A stretch of 64,000 nucleotides of DNA, taken from positions 186,001 to 250,000 of the forward strand of contig NZ_NMVP01000033.1 in assembly GCF_002250705.1 (NCBI RefSeq), in the 5' to 3' direction. The notes beneath the pieces are model-generated. The model was not told where the DNA came from. It saw only the letters and a program-made list of their open reading frames with translations, and searched no databases. Of this stretch, positions 45,266 to 54,121 are shown piece by piece. Within the stretch, counting starts at the first letter, position 1. Each line of letters begins with the position of its first letter. This DNA comes from Enemella evansiae (lineage in GTDB: Bacteria > Actinomycetota > Actinomycetes > Propionibacteriales > Propionibacteriaceae). Made by a program: the position numbers and the translations under genes.

Positions 45266-46257
45266 CAGCGCACCGTCCCGGGTGCGTCGTGCAGGGTCCG
45301 CAGCACCGCGATCACGCTGGCCTCCCAGTGCCGGGCGGCCAGCGAGATGCCGGCGAAGCTGTTGCTCTCATGGGTCTGCCCGGCCGCCTCGAACAGGCTG
45401 GCCGGGGTGCCCTCGGCCAGCAACCTGGTCAGATAGGCGCGGGCGTCACCGACCAACGGGTCGAGTCCGGCGGCCATCAGGTACGCCGGCGGCAGACCGG
45501 CCAGCGAGTCGGCGAGCAGCGGTGAGGCCAGTGGGTCCCGGGGATCGGCACCGGCCAGATACATCGAGACGACCTCGTTCACGTCGGCCATTGCGGCGTC
45601 CTCTCCGCCCCCGAGGTCGGAGAGGACGCCGCGATCCAGGTGGCCCCCGGTGAGGTCCAGCGCCGGGACCTCGAGCAGTTGCAACCGCACCGGGTGGTTG
45701 GCCCGGTCCCGGTTGGCCAGGCAGGCCGCGGCGGCCAGGTTGCCGCCCGCGCTGGCGCCGGTGACCGCGAGCCCGGTCGGATCGATGCCGTGGTCCGCGC
45801 CGTGGCGGGCCAGCTGGTCGAGCACCGCGTACACCTGCTCGAGCGCGTTCGGGAAGGGCAGCTCCGGTGCCAGGGCGTAGTCGACCGCGAGGATCGCGAC
45901 CTCGGCGCCCACGCAGCGTTCGCGGGCGGCCGCATCGAAGCTCGGGTAGTCGATCCCGCCCTGCCGGAAGGCGCCGCCGAACAGTGCGATCACCCCGGGC
46001 AGGGCTCGGTCGCCGGCACCGGGTGGGCGATGCATCCGCACCCGGACGTCCGGTGCGTCGGGCACCGGGACCAGCCATTCGCACGTGTCGGTCCGGGGCC
46101 CGGGCCGGCCGGCGTTGCGCCACAGATCGGTGTTCACCCGCAGCGCGCGTTCCCGGCGCTCCGGCATCGGGGTGCCCGGGACGGGGTCGTCACCGGTGGC
46201 GACGCGGCGGGCGATCTCGGCGCGGACGATGGGATCCAGCGGGGCACGCGAGGTCAT
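45265..46257 (-). CDS. HSL-family esterase (alpha/beta hydrolase fold-3)
   Basis: The 330-residue esterase belongs to the hormone-sensitive-lipase group: Ser169 in GASAGGN, Asp about 268 in GLDPLVGD and His about 298 in QTHESNSF. The oxyanion motif HGGG of the family is FGGAF here, with Phe in the His position. AAGGAG lies five bases upstream of the ATG. It is the first gene of the operon, downstream of the LacI operator at 46301-46314. Confidence 0.85.
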   Translation of the reverse strand: MTSRAPLDPIVRAEIARRVATGDDPVPGTPMPERRERALRVNTDLWRNAGRPGPRTDTCEWLVPVPDAPDVRVRMHRPPGAGDRALPGVIALFGGAFRQGGIDYPSFDAAARERCVGAEVAILAVDYALAPELPFPNALEQVYAVLDQLARHGADHGIDPTGLAVTGASAGGNLAAAACLANRDRANHPVRLQLLEVPALDLTGGHLDRGVLSDLGGGEDAAMADVNEVVSMYLAGADPRDPLASPLLADSLAGLPPAYLMAAGLDPLVGDARAYLTRLLAEGTPASLFEAAGQTHESNSFAGISLAARHWEASVIAVLRTLHDAPGTVR

Positions 46258-46280
46258 GACATCTCCTTCGACATCGGGCG

Positions 46281-46314
46281 GACCGAACGGTCTTGATGAT
46301 GTTTACATGGAAAC
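46281..46314. promoter_or_regulatory. LacI-type operator upstream of the esterase-MFS-lipase operon
   Basis: GTTTACATGGAAAC (46301-46314) is a palindrome at 12 of 14 positions centred on CATG, of the form bound by LacI/GalR regulators. A second short palindrome, GACCG-AA-CGGTC, lies at 46281-46292. Both sit between the esterase start (46257) and the lacI-type gene, with the operator 44 bp upstream of the ATG. Confidence 0.7.
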
Positions 46315-46361
46315 GCAGTTCAGGCAAGGGGTCTCGGGCGATGGCCGAAACGGCCCGTCGA

Positions 46362-47366
46362 TCAGGTGGAGGCGCGCAGCACCAGCTCACCGGACAGCAG
46401 CACCCGGGCCGGCGGTCGCCGTCGGTCGGCCAGCTGGGCGAGCAGCAGGTCGGCGGCCAACCGGCCGGACTCGGCGAACGGCTGCCGGATCGTGGTCAGC
46501 CCGGCCACCGCCGCGATCTCGCCGTCGTCGACCCCGATCACCCGCAGCTGCTCCGGCACCTGCAGCCCGCGCCCGCGGGCGGCGGCCAGCACGGCCGCCC
46601 CGAGCCGGTCGTGATTGGCGACCACGGCGACCGGCCCGGCGTCGAACGCTCCCCCGTCGCTCAGCCCACCGAGCCAGTGGTCGAGCCGGCGCACCGCCTC
46701 GCCGAAGTCGGGGGTCACCGGCACCGAGGTGAGGGGCAGGCCGGCGGCCTGGATCGCATCGGAACGGACCAGACCCGCCGACCGGAAGTCGGCGGCCTGC
46801 GGTTCGTGCACGAAGTACGCCTGCCGATGCCCGAGGCCCAGCAGGTGCTCGGCGATCAGCCGACCGGCACCGGTGTCGTCGAACTCGACCCGGCTGAACG
46901 CGGGGTGATCGGAGTCGACGAGCACGACCGGCAACCGGCTCTCCTCGAGCCGGGCCGCCCCGTCGCCGGAGACCGGCACCCCCATCACGATCACCCCGGC
47001 GACATCGCTGCGCAGCGGCAGCGAATCCAGGTGCGGTTCGATGGCGGCGGCCGAGGAGGGCTGGTCGCGGACCAGGGCCTCCATCCCGCGCGGCTGCACG
47101 ACCGCGAAGATCCCGTTCAGCCGCTCGGCGTACGAACCGTAGCTGGAGAACGGCGCGAGCACCGCGATCCGTGCGCCCGCCCCGCGCGCCCGGTCGGCCA
47201 TCTCCGCCGAGGGCCGGTAGTCCAGCCGCCGGATCGCCTCGAGCACCTTGCGCCGAGTGGGTTCGGAGACCTGATCGGGATGGTTGATCGCCCGGGAGAC
47301 GGTGGCGATGCTCACCCCCGCTTCCCGGGCGACCCCCTTGATGCTGCGTCCACCCCGGCGTTCCAC
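46362..47366 (-). CDS. LacI/GalR-family transcriptional regulator
   Basis: The 334-residue repressor has an N-terminal LacI helix-turn-helix (about 8-55; KGVAREAGVSIATVSRAINHPDQVS) with the minor-groove hinge helix around RLDYRPS, and a periplasmic-binding-protein-like effector domain. TAGGGT (47378-47373) ends six bases before the GTG start, so it is probably leaderless. It lies directly upstream of the esterase-MFS-lipase operon on the same strand and is the obvious regulator of the operator at 46301-46314. Confidence 0.9.
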   Translation of the reverse strand: MERRGGRSIKGVAREAGVSIATVSRAINHPDQVSEPTRRKVLEAIRRLDYRPSAEMADRARGAGARIAVLAPFSSYGSYAERLNGIFAVVQPRGMEALVRDQPSSAAAIEPHLDSLPLRSDVAGVIVMGVPVSGDGAARLEESRLPVVLVDSDHPAFSRVEFDDTGAGRLIAEHLLGLGHRQAYFVHEPQAADFRSAGLVRSDAIQAAGLPLTSVPVTPDFGEAVRRLDHWLGGLSDGGAFDAGPVAVVANHDRLGAAVLAAARGRGLQVPEQLRVIGVDDGEIAAVAGLTTIRQPFAESGRLAADLLLAQLADRRRPPARVLLSGELVLRAST

Positions 47367-47394
47367 GCGCCCACCCTAACGGGGGCCGCGGCAC

Positions 47395-48180
47395 TCACCA
47401 GCCCCAGTGTCGCCGCTGCGCACTGATCGCCCAGGCATTGATCCGCGGCACATCGGCGCGCTCCGGCAGCGGGGTGCGCCGGGTGTCGAGCAGTCCGCGG
47501 ACCTCGGCCGAGACCCGGGCGATCTCCTGTGACACCTCGGTCCGCGGCACCTCACCGCGCTTCACCGCGAGCACCCGTTGCCGCTGCCGTTCGGCCAACG
47601 GCAGGGTGAGGTGACCGGTCTGCGCGATCTCCCGGCCCTGGTAGGCCAATCGCAGTGCGTGGCTGCCGTACTTGACGTCCCAGCCGTACCGCGCGATCAG
47701 TTCGGGCCGGTTCGGCACGTTCCGCTTCGACTGGCCGAGCATCCGTTGGTGCTGGGAATGCATGTAACCGAGGAATCGCTCGATCGCCACCTGGGAAAGG
47801 AAAGCCGGACGCAATCCACGCAGCTCCTCCCCCAACGGCGTCCGCACGATGAGCGATTCCGGCGGTGCGAACAGCGGCAGCAACACCGTCGGATTGCCCT
47901 TGATCGCCAGCCGCAGATACTTGCGCAGCGAATAGAGGATCAGGTCGGTGTCACCCGGGCCGCTGCGCGCACCCTCGGGCTGGGTGCGCCACACGTAGTC
48001 CTCGCGGGGCCGATCGACACCGAAGACGTACGCCTCCGGTTCGAGGTAGACACCCAGCTCGTCGTGGTCGTCGGTGCCCTCGATCGCGATGCCGTGCACG
48101 CCGCTGCCGACCACCGAACGGAGGATCTCCCCGCCCAGGGCCACGGCCCGGTCGCCGTATTCGACGTTCATCGCGTTCAT
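47395..48180 (-). CDS. Nucleotidyltransferase of the RlaP type (PF10127)
   Basis: The 261-residue predicted polymerase-beta-like nucleotidyltransferase has VGSGVHGIAIEGTDDHDELG (24-43), which carries the GS motif and the following acidic residues of the fold. It resembles RNA-repair-associated RlaP proteins, annotated as DNA polymerase beta superfamily; no RNA ligase or kinase gene is beside it. The ATG at 48180 has GGTGAG upstream; an in-frame GTG at 48189 is possible. Its target is unknown. Confidence 0.75.
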   Translation of the reverse strand: MNAMNVEYGDRAVALGGEILRSVVGSGVHGIAIEGTDDHDELGVYLEPEAYVFGVDRPREDYVWRTQPEGARSGPGDTDLILYSLRKYLRLAIKGNPTVLLPLFAPPESLIVRTPLGEELRGLRPAFLSQVAIERFLGYMHSQHQRMLGQSKRNVPNRPELIARYGWDVKYGSHALRLAYQGREIAQTGHLTLPLAERQRQRVLAVKRGEVPRTEVSQEIARVSAEVRGLLDTRRTPLPERADVPRINAWAISAQRRHWGW

Positions 48181-48311
48181 GCTGCTCACCTGCTCGACTC
48201 TCGATCTCCGAGGTTCCTCGCGGAACCTCAACGAGGGTACGAAATGCGGTGCGTGCGGGCCACCGATTTTGACCCCGTCCCCCAGTGCGCGAGCCCCCAG
48301 AGCGCGAACGC

Positions 48312-49025
48312 TCAGTGCTCGAGGTACTCCCGGGCCCATTCATCGTCATCGAGACGCAGGTAACCGTCGCGGTGCGCCTCCCGGATCACATCGACCGAGT
48401 TGCCGACCGGGCGGCCGAGGGCGGCGTACTTGCCGGCGATCCGCGAGAAGTAGGTGTTCACGGTGGTCTCGGCGATGTGCCGGCCCTCCATCTTGCGGCC
48501 GATCGCCTTCTTGGGTACGCCCTGGGCGAGCAGGGTGAGCCCTTCGACCTCGCGCGGTGCCAGTTTGGCGACCAGGTCCGGATCGTTGAGCAGCACGTAC
48601 GCCAGCTCGCCGCTCACCGCGTATTCGCCGGCGGCGGCCAGTTCGACGGCCTCCAGCACCGCGCCCTCGCCGCCGTCGGCCTTCAGCACCAGGCCGACCG
48701 CACCGGCCGCCATCGCACCGCGGATCGGTATCGGGACGACCGAGGAGGTGTGCAGCACGACCTTGATCCCGCGGCCGGTCAGCTCCCGGATGGTGTCCTC
48801 CGGGTGCTCCTGGTCGCGCACCCCGAGCAGGTCGAGCAGCACCACCTCGGCGTCCAGACCGTCGGCGAGCAGTTCGGCGACCGAGTACGCCTCCCGGGTC
48901 AGCAGCAGCTTGTCGGGCCGCTCGGCGGCCAGCGCCCGCAGCCCGTAGAGGCAGACCCAGTGATCATCCAGTGCCGCCACCCGGACCGGTCCGTTGCCAC
49001 GATTCATCCTCGGATCCTCATCCAT
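48312..49025 (-). CDS. NarL/LuxR-family response regulator
   Basis: The 237-residue response regulator has a receiver domain (about 14-130) with Asp20-Asp21, phospho-acceptor Asp65 (VVLLDLLG), a Ser/Thr switch at 94 and Lys115, then a LuxR helix-turn-helix (about 165-225; LAPREVEGLTLLAQGVPKKAIG). GGGAG precedes the ATG at 49025, inside the kinase gene; the reading frames overlap by eight bases. It is the partner of the kinase upstream. The 131-bp gap to the nucleotidyltransferase gene contains nothing I recognise. Confidence 0.88.
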   Translation of the reverse strand: MDEDPRMNRGNGPVRVAALDDHWVCLYGLRALAAERPDKLLLTREAYSVAELLADGLDAEVVLLDLLGVRDQEHPEDTIRELTGRGIKVVLHTSSVVPIPIRGAMAAGAVGLVLKADGGEGAVLEAVELAAAGEYAVSGELAYVLLNDPDLVAKLAPREVEGLTLLAQGVPKKAIGRKMEGRHIAETTVNTYFSRIAGKYAALGRPVGNSVDVIREAHRDGYLRLDDDEWAREYLEH

Positions 49026-51249
49026 CCTCGGCTCCCCTGCCAGTCATCCGATCGTGGGACAGTCCCGGGCCGACCGGGGTGGGCCGTAGCGTGCAGAACC
49101 CGTCCCCGCGCTCCAACCGCACCGCCCGGGCATCGGGCGGTGCACCGACCCAGTCACCGGCGAACACCGCCACCAGCTCACCCAGATTGCTGACCACCAC
49201 CCGTTCATCGGACCACGGTTCACGGTCGAAGGCGACCAGCAGCCGCAACAATTCCTGCTCCAATCCGGCCACATCCCGGGTGCCCAGGCGCAGTTCCAGC
49301 AGCCAGCCACGCTCCCGCACCGCGATCAACCGGTTCGCCAGGGCCGGTGTCGGCCCCCCGAACTGCACCTCATCGCGCACCTCGAGCTCCAGTTGCCGCG
49401 CCCGGCGTTCGGTCGTCGGGGCACCGAGGGCCACCCGGCCGGTCGCGACCCCGGTGAGGAAGGGCACGATGCGCTGGCTCACCCGCCGCAGCCTGGCCTC
49501 CCGCACCCGGTTGCGCACCTCCCGTTCATGGGTCCGGACCTCCGCGGCGTCCAGTCGGCCCAGCTCGGCGAGCAACCGGGGCCCGTACACCCCGACCACC
49601 AGCCGGAGGATCAGGATCGCCAGCAGCAGCGTCGGTGCGGTGATCGCGCCGGCGTAGGCGACCATCGTGCGGGCCAGACCGAAACGCCACCACCCCGCCA
49701 CCACGATCCCGGCCCAGACCGCCGCGGTCTGGGCCAGCCCGACCGTCAGCGGATAGACGACCAGCTGCGGCATCAGAACCGGGATCACGCCGCCGGCCAG
49801 GAAGAAGTAGAAGGCGTTACCGGTCCCGGCCGGGATCGCGAGGACGTTCAGGAACAGGCCGACCAGGCAGGCCAGCGGTGCGAGCACCGCCAGCAGGGCC
49901 GGGTTCGTACCGCGCCAGATCGCCCATCCGGTGGCGGCCCCGGCCAGGCTCACCAGCAGCGTCCCGAGGATGGCCGGAGCGAGCCGCTCCAGATCCGGCG
50001 CCAGCAGTGCCAGCATCAACACATTCCCCACCAGGATGGGAATCATCGCGATCACCGTGCCGCGCCGCATCGCCTGCCAGGTCTCCGCGAGCACCGCCGT
50101 CGAGGGTGTCGGTGCCCGCCAGCCGAGCAGCACCTGGGTGCCCTCGCCCGACGACCGGATCTCGGCGGATCCGCCGACGTCGGCCATCGGTTCGGTGATC
50201 GAGCCGACGATCCCCCCGCGCCCCGGGCCGCCACCGGTACCGCTCGCATCGAACCCGCGGCCGTCGTCGCTGATCTCGACCTCCACCCGGGGACCCGCCG
50301 AGCGCCAGTGCACCCGCACGGTGGATGCACCGGAGTGCCGGTCGGCGTTGCGGATGGCCTCCCGGATCGCACCGGTGAACGCGCTCTCCACCGGGGTCGG
50401 CAGCTCTGGGGGCTGCCCCACGGTGTCGATCCGGATCGCGACCTCGCGCTGCAACTCGCCGAGCCCGGTGAGCAGGCTCTGGTCGGTCCGCTGCCGCGAG
50501 CGGGTGAGCAGGGCGACCGTGCGCGCGGCGGCCTCCCGGATCGGGTCGACACCGATCGTCCCGGGCCGGGCGACCACGCGCAGGGTGTGCAGCACCTCAT
50601 CGTGCAGGAGTTGCTCCACCGCCCGCGTCTGGCGCTGCTGCACCCGGCCCAGCTCCTCATCGAGCAGCACCCGCCGGCGATCGGTGACCGAGGCGTCCAC
50701 GGTCGCTCCCACCGCGCGCAGCGCCTCCACCGCGAGCACCACGGTCCAGGCCAGTTGCAGCCCGGACACCCCTTCGGCCAACCCGGCCCGCAGCGACTCC
50801 CCCGAACCGACGATCGCGACCAGGCGTACCCCCAGACAGGCGAGCATCAGCACGATCCCGGTGCGCCAGCGGTGCCGCCCACCGAAGACCAGCACGAAGC
50901 AGAGCATCGAGTTGACCACCGTCGTCGGCCACCAGGCGATCTGCCACACCCCCGGCGGCTGACCGACCAGCAGCAGCACCAGCCCGGCCAGGCAGAGCAC
51001 GCCGAGCACCCGGGCCAGCAGCGTGCGCTCCCCACTGCGGCCGAACCGCAGCGCCCCGAGCACCACCGCGACCTGGACCACCGCGATCAGCAGCAATCCG
51101 ACCCGGCCCAGCGCACCCACCCGGCGGTACTCCTGGAGCACCACGGGCAGATAGAAGAAGACCGAGACGCTGATCGGCACGACGAACATCCAGCGCAGCC
51201 CGCGGTCGATCACGCTCGACCAGCCTGGCCCCCGGGGTGAGTCCGCCAT
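49018..51249 (-). CDS. Two-module membrane sensor histidine kinase
   Basis: The 743-residue kinase is unusually long. Module one: five to six membrane helices (20-175), a HisKA_3-like helix with His216-Asp217 (LLHDEVLHTLR) and a HATPase (N-box EAIRNADRHSG, G-box SDDGRGFD, 295-380). Module two: a second set of about six helices (398-580), a charged helix (about 588-620) in the place of a dimerisation helix but with no H-box like that of module one, and a C-terminal domain (to 743) lacking ATP-site motifs. This looks like an internal duplication with a degenerate second kinase half. It is co-transcribed with the response regulator. Confidence 0.82.
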   Translation of the reverse strand: MADSPRGPGWSSVIDRGLRWMFVVPISVSVFFYLPVVLQEYRRVGALGRVGLLLIAVVQVAVVLGALRFGRSGERTLLARVLGVLCLAGLVLLLVGQPPGVWQIAWWPTTVVNSMLCFVLVFGGRHRWRTGIVLMLACLGVRLVAIVGSGESLRAGLAEGVSGLQLAWTVVLAVEALRAVGATVDASVTDRRRVLLDEELGRVQQRQTRAVEQLLHDEVLHTLRVVARPGTIGVDPIREAAARTVALLTRSRQRTDQSLLTGLGELQREVAIRIDTVGQPPELPTPVESAFTGAIREAIRNADRHSGASTVRVHWRSAGPRVEVEISDDGRGFDASGTGGGPGRGGIVGSITEPMADVGGSAEIRSSGEGTQVLLGWRAPTPSTAVLAETWQAMRRGTVIAMIPILVGNVLMLALLAPDLERLAPAILGTLLVSLAGAATGWAIWRGTNPALLAVLAPLACLVGLFLNVLAIPAGTGNAFYFFLAGGVIPVLMPQLVVYPLTVGLAQTAAVWAGIVVAGWWRFGLARTMVAYAGAITAPTLLLAILILRLVVGVYGPRLLAELGRLDAAEVRTHEREVRNRVREARLRRVSQRIVPFLTGVATGRVALGAPTTERRARQLELEVRDEVQFGGPTPALANRLIAVRERGWLLELRLGTRDVAGLEQELLRLLVAFDREPWSDERVVVSNLGELVAVFAGDWVGAPPDARAVRLERGDGFCTLRPTPVGPGLSHDRMTGRGAEDG

Positions 51250-51306
51250 AAGCGGAAGCCTAGGGACAGCGGCACCGATCGGCGCGCATTTCAGCGAATG
51301 ACATCC

Positions 51307-51357
51307 GTCATCGGAATCGGGGCGTCATCGGAAACGGGGCGTCATCGGAATCGGGCC
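51307..51357. repeat. Three 17-bp tandem repeats upstream of the M16 pair
   Basis: Units GTCATCGGAATCGGGGC start at 51307, 51324 and 51341, with one or no differences each. They lie between the divergent kinase gene and the M16 peptidase start and may bind a regulator. Confidence 0.75.
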
Positions 51358-51376
51358 GTGTGGTGTGATGGCCGGT

Positions 51377-52666
51377 ATGAAAGAACCGACCGCCGGGGCG
51401 TACCCGCTGCACGAACGGACCCTCGACAACGGACTGCGGGTGATCGTCTCCCCCGATCATCACGCGCCGGCGGTGGCGGTGAACCTCTGGTACGACGTCG
51501 GCTCGCGGCACGAGCAGCCGGGCCGGACCGGGTTCGCGCACCTGTTCGAGCATCTGATGTTCCAGGGCTCGGCGAATGTCGCCGCCGGTCAGCACATCGC
51601 GCTGCTTCAGGCGGCCGGCGCCTCGGTGAACGCGACGACCTGGTTCGACCGCACCAACTATTTCGAGGCGCTGCCCACCGGTGGGCTGGAGCTGGCGCTC
51701 TGGTTGGAGGCGGACCGGTTGGCCTCGCTGCCCGTCGCGGTCGGCCAGCAGAATCTGGACAACCAGCGCGAGGTGGTCAAGGAGGAGAAGCGTCAGCGCT
51801 ACGACAACGTGCCCTATGGCGATGTGATGGAGCGCCTGGTCGAGCTCACCTTCCCCGCCGACCATCCCTACGGGCACACCACGATCGGTTCGATGGCCGA
51901 CCTGGACGCCGCGACCCTGGACGACGTGCACGCCTTCTTCCGCACCTTCTATCTGCCGAACAATGCGGTGCTCACCCTGGTCGGGGATGTCGAACCGGAG
52001 CAGGGTTTCGCGCTGGCGGACCGCTACTTCGGGCAGATCCCGGCCGGGCCCGCGGCGCCACGACCGGTGGCGACACCGCTGCCGGCCATCGATGGCCTGC
52101 CGCGCGCCGAGGTGAGCGCGGCGGTACCGGCGGACGCGGCGTACTTCAGCTGGCGGTTGCCCGCCCTGGGTACCCGGGAGCAGGACGCGGTCGACCTGGC
52201 GCTGTCGGTGCTCGGCGGGTCGCAGACCAGCCGGTTGCACCGCGAGCTGGTACGCCGCAGCGAGGTCGCCACCGATGCCTCGGCCAGCGCGCTGCCGCTG
52301 ATCGGCGGCACCTCCTTCGGCTTCGCCTCGGTCCGCTGCCGGGAGGGCACCAGCCCCGAGCGCGCCGAACAGGCCCTGGTCGCCGAGCTGACCCGGTTGG
52401 CCGAGGACGGGCCGAGTGAGGAGGAGCTGCAGCGGGCCCGCGCCCAGTTCGAGCGCGCCTGGCTGCAATCGCTGTCCAGGTTGGAAACCCGGGCCGATCA
52501 GATCTCCGGGAGCGCAACCCTGCTCGATGACCCCGGCCGGGTCAACACCCGGGTCGGTGAGGTGCTCTCGATCGGTGCCGACGAGGTCCGCCGGGCGGCC
52601 CGCACGCACCTGGATCCCGAGCACCGGGCCACCCTGATCTACCGCCGAAGCGAGGAGTCCCGATGA
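51377..52666 (+). CDS. M16-family zinc peptidase, catalytic subunit
   Basis: The 429-residue pitrilysin/processing-peptidase-like protein has the inverted zinc motif H55-x-x-E58-H59 (FAHLFEHLMF) and the distal Glu in NQREVVKEEKRQ (Glu132 or Glu136). Two homologous halves are discernible. Upstream starts at 51365 (GTG) and 51368 (ATG) would add four or three residues; no ribosome binding site decides. It overlaps the second M16 gene by four bases, forming an alpha/beta pair like mitochondrial processing peptidase and many bacterial M16 pairs. Confidence 0.92.
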   Translation: MKEPTAGAYPLHERTLDNGLRVIVSPDHHAPAVAVNLWYDVGSRHEQPGRTGFAHLFEHLMFQGSANVAAGQHIALLQAAGASVNATTWFDRTNYFEALPTGGLELALWLEADRLASLPVAVGQQNLDNQREVVKEEKRQRYDNVPYGDVMERLVELTFPADHPYGHTTIGSMADLDAATLDDVHAFFRTFYLPNNAVLTLVGDVEPEQGFALADRYFGQIPAGPAAPRPVATPLPAIDGLPRAEVSAAVPADAAYFSWRLPALGTREQDAVDLALSVLGGSQTSRLHRELVRRSEVATDASASALPLIGGTSFGFASVRCREGTSPERAEQALVAELTRLAEDGPSEEELQRARAQFERAWLQSLSRLETRADQISGSATLLDDPGRVNTRVGEVLSIGADEVRRAARTHLDPEHRATLIYRRSEESR

Positions 52667-53982
52667 GCAGCACCGCTCCCGAGGTCCGCGCGCCCGAGAC
52701 CTGGCACTACCCCACCCCGGAGGAATCCTTTCTGGACAACGGAATCCGGGTGCTGGTGCATCAGATGCCCGGCCAGCAGGTGATCTCGGCGGTGCTGCAG
52801 CTGGACCTGCCGCTGACCGCCGAGCCGCGCGAACTGGAGGGTGTCGCGACGATCTGTGCCCGCGTGCTCGACGAGGGCTCGGTCGCCCATCCCGGTGATC
52901 GGTTCGCCGAGGTGCTGGAGACCGAGGGTGCGGCTTTCTATGCAGCACAGGGATTCTCCGGTCTGCAGGCGATGATCGACGTGCCCGCCCGCCGGCTCGG
53001 GCCTGCGCTGGAACTGCTCGCCGAGGCGGTTCGGCGCCCCGAGTTGAACGCCTCCGACGTGGAGCGTCAGGTGGCGCTGCGGCTGGCCGAGATCGACCAG
53101 TTGCGCGCCAATTCGGCCCAGCTCGCCTCGACCAGTTTCCGCGAGCTGGTCTTCGATCCGATCAGCCGCGTGCAGCGGATGGCCGGCGGCGGCCCGGAGA
53201 CCGTCCGGGCGATCACCCCGGACGCGGTGCGGGCCTTCCACCGCGACCACTACGGCCCGCGGGGGGCGACGCTGATCCTCGCCGGTGACTTCACCGAGGA
53301 CCCGGTGCCGCTGGCCGCCGCGGCCCTCGGCGACTGGTCGGTGGCCGACCAGGCCCCGGCCTCGCATCCGGCGGCCGTCCCGGGTACGCCGGCGGCGGTG
53401 CTGCTGCCCCGGCCGGGTGCCGTGCAGGCCGACCTGCGGCTCGGCGGGTTCGGCATCGACCGGACCGATCCCCGGTGGCCGGCGCTGCAGGTGGCCTCCT
53501 ACGCCGTCGGCGGCGCCTTCTTGAGCCGGTTGAACAAGGTGCTCCGCGAGGAGCGTGGGTACACCTACGGGGTCGGGCTGCAGCAGGCACCACTGCGCGC
53601 CGGTGGCAGCTATGCGGTGGCCGGCAGTTTCCGTACCGAGGTGGCCGGCCCCGCGCTGGCCGAGGCACGGGCGCTGCTCGACCTCGGTGACGCGCCGATC
53701 ACCGAGGCCGAGGTCCGCGACGCCCAGAACTTCTTCACCGGGGTGTCGCCGCTGCGATACTCGACCGCCGACGGGCTCGCCGACCAGACGGCCATGCTGG
53801 TGCAGCAGGGCCTGCAGCCGGACTGGATGAACGGTTATCTGGCCGGCATCCGCGCCACCACCGCCGAAACCGCCACCGCGGCGTACCAGCAGATCGTCGA
53901 TCTCGACGCGCTCAGCCTGGTCGTCGTCGGTGACGCCGAGGCCCTCACCGACCCGATCCGCGAGGCCGGGTTCGCGGTCTGA
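52663..53982 (+). CDS. M16-family peptidase, non-catalytic partner
   Basis: The 439-residue homologue of the preceding protein lacks HxxEH and so cannot bind zinc, but keeps the Arg/Tyr pair (LREERGYTYGVG) that helps hold substrate in M16B partners. The two subunits probably form a heterodimeric chamber for short peptides. The ATG overlaps the upstream stop codon (ATGA). The 139 bases after its stop hold no convincing gene. Confidence 0.9.
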   Translation: MSSTAPEVRAPETWHYPTPEESFLDNGIRVLVHQMPGQQVISAVLQLDLPLTAEPRELEGVATICARVLDEGSVAHPGDRFAEVLETEGAAFYAAQGFSGLQAMIDVPARRLGPALELLAEAVRRPELNASDVERQVALRLAEIDQLRANSAQLASTSFRELVFDPISRVQRMAGGGPETVRAITPDAVRAFHRDHYGPRGATLILAGDFTEDPVPLAAAALGDWSVADQAPASHPAAVPGTPAAVLLPRPGAVQADLRLGGFGIDRTDPRWPALQVASYAVGGAFLSRLNKVLREERGYTYGVGLQQAPLRAGGSYAVAGSFRTEVAGPALAEARALLDLGDAPITEAEVRDAQNFFTGVSPLRYSTADGLADQTAMLVQQGLQPDWMNGYLAGIRATTAETATAAYQQIVDLDALSLVVVGDAEALTDPIREAGFAV

Positions 53983-54121
53983 GCGTCCCCGCGATGCAGG
54001 CCCACCAAGGAGAAATCCACGCGTCGTCCATCGCACCGGGCCCTGACCTCCCGCAAGGATCTCGACGACTGGGCCGAAGAGCGGGGTCATGGCGCGCCGC
54101 GCGCGAGCCGGCCTCAGATAG

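Noticed and set aside
53983..54121. Small gene or gene remnant after the second M16 gene
   Set aside because: One frame reads a short coding-like stretch (SRKDLDDWAEERGH) but has no start signal and no recognisable family.
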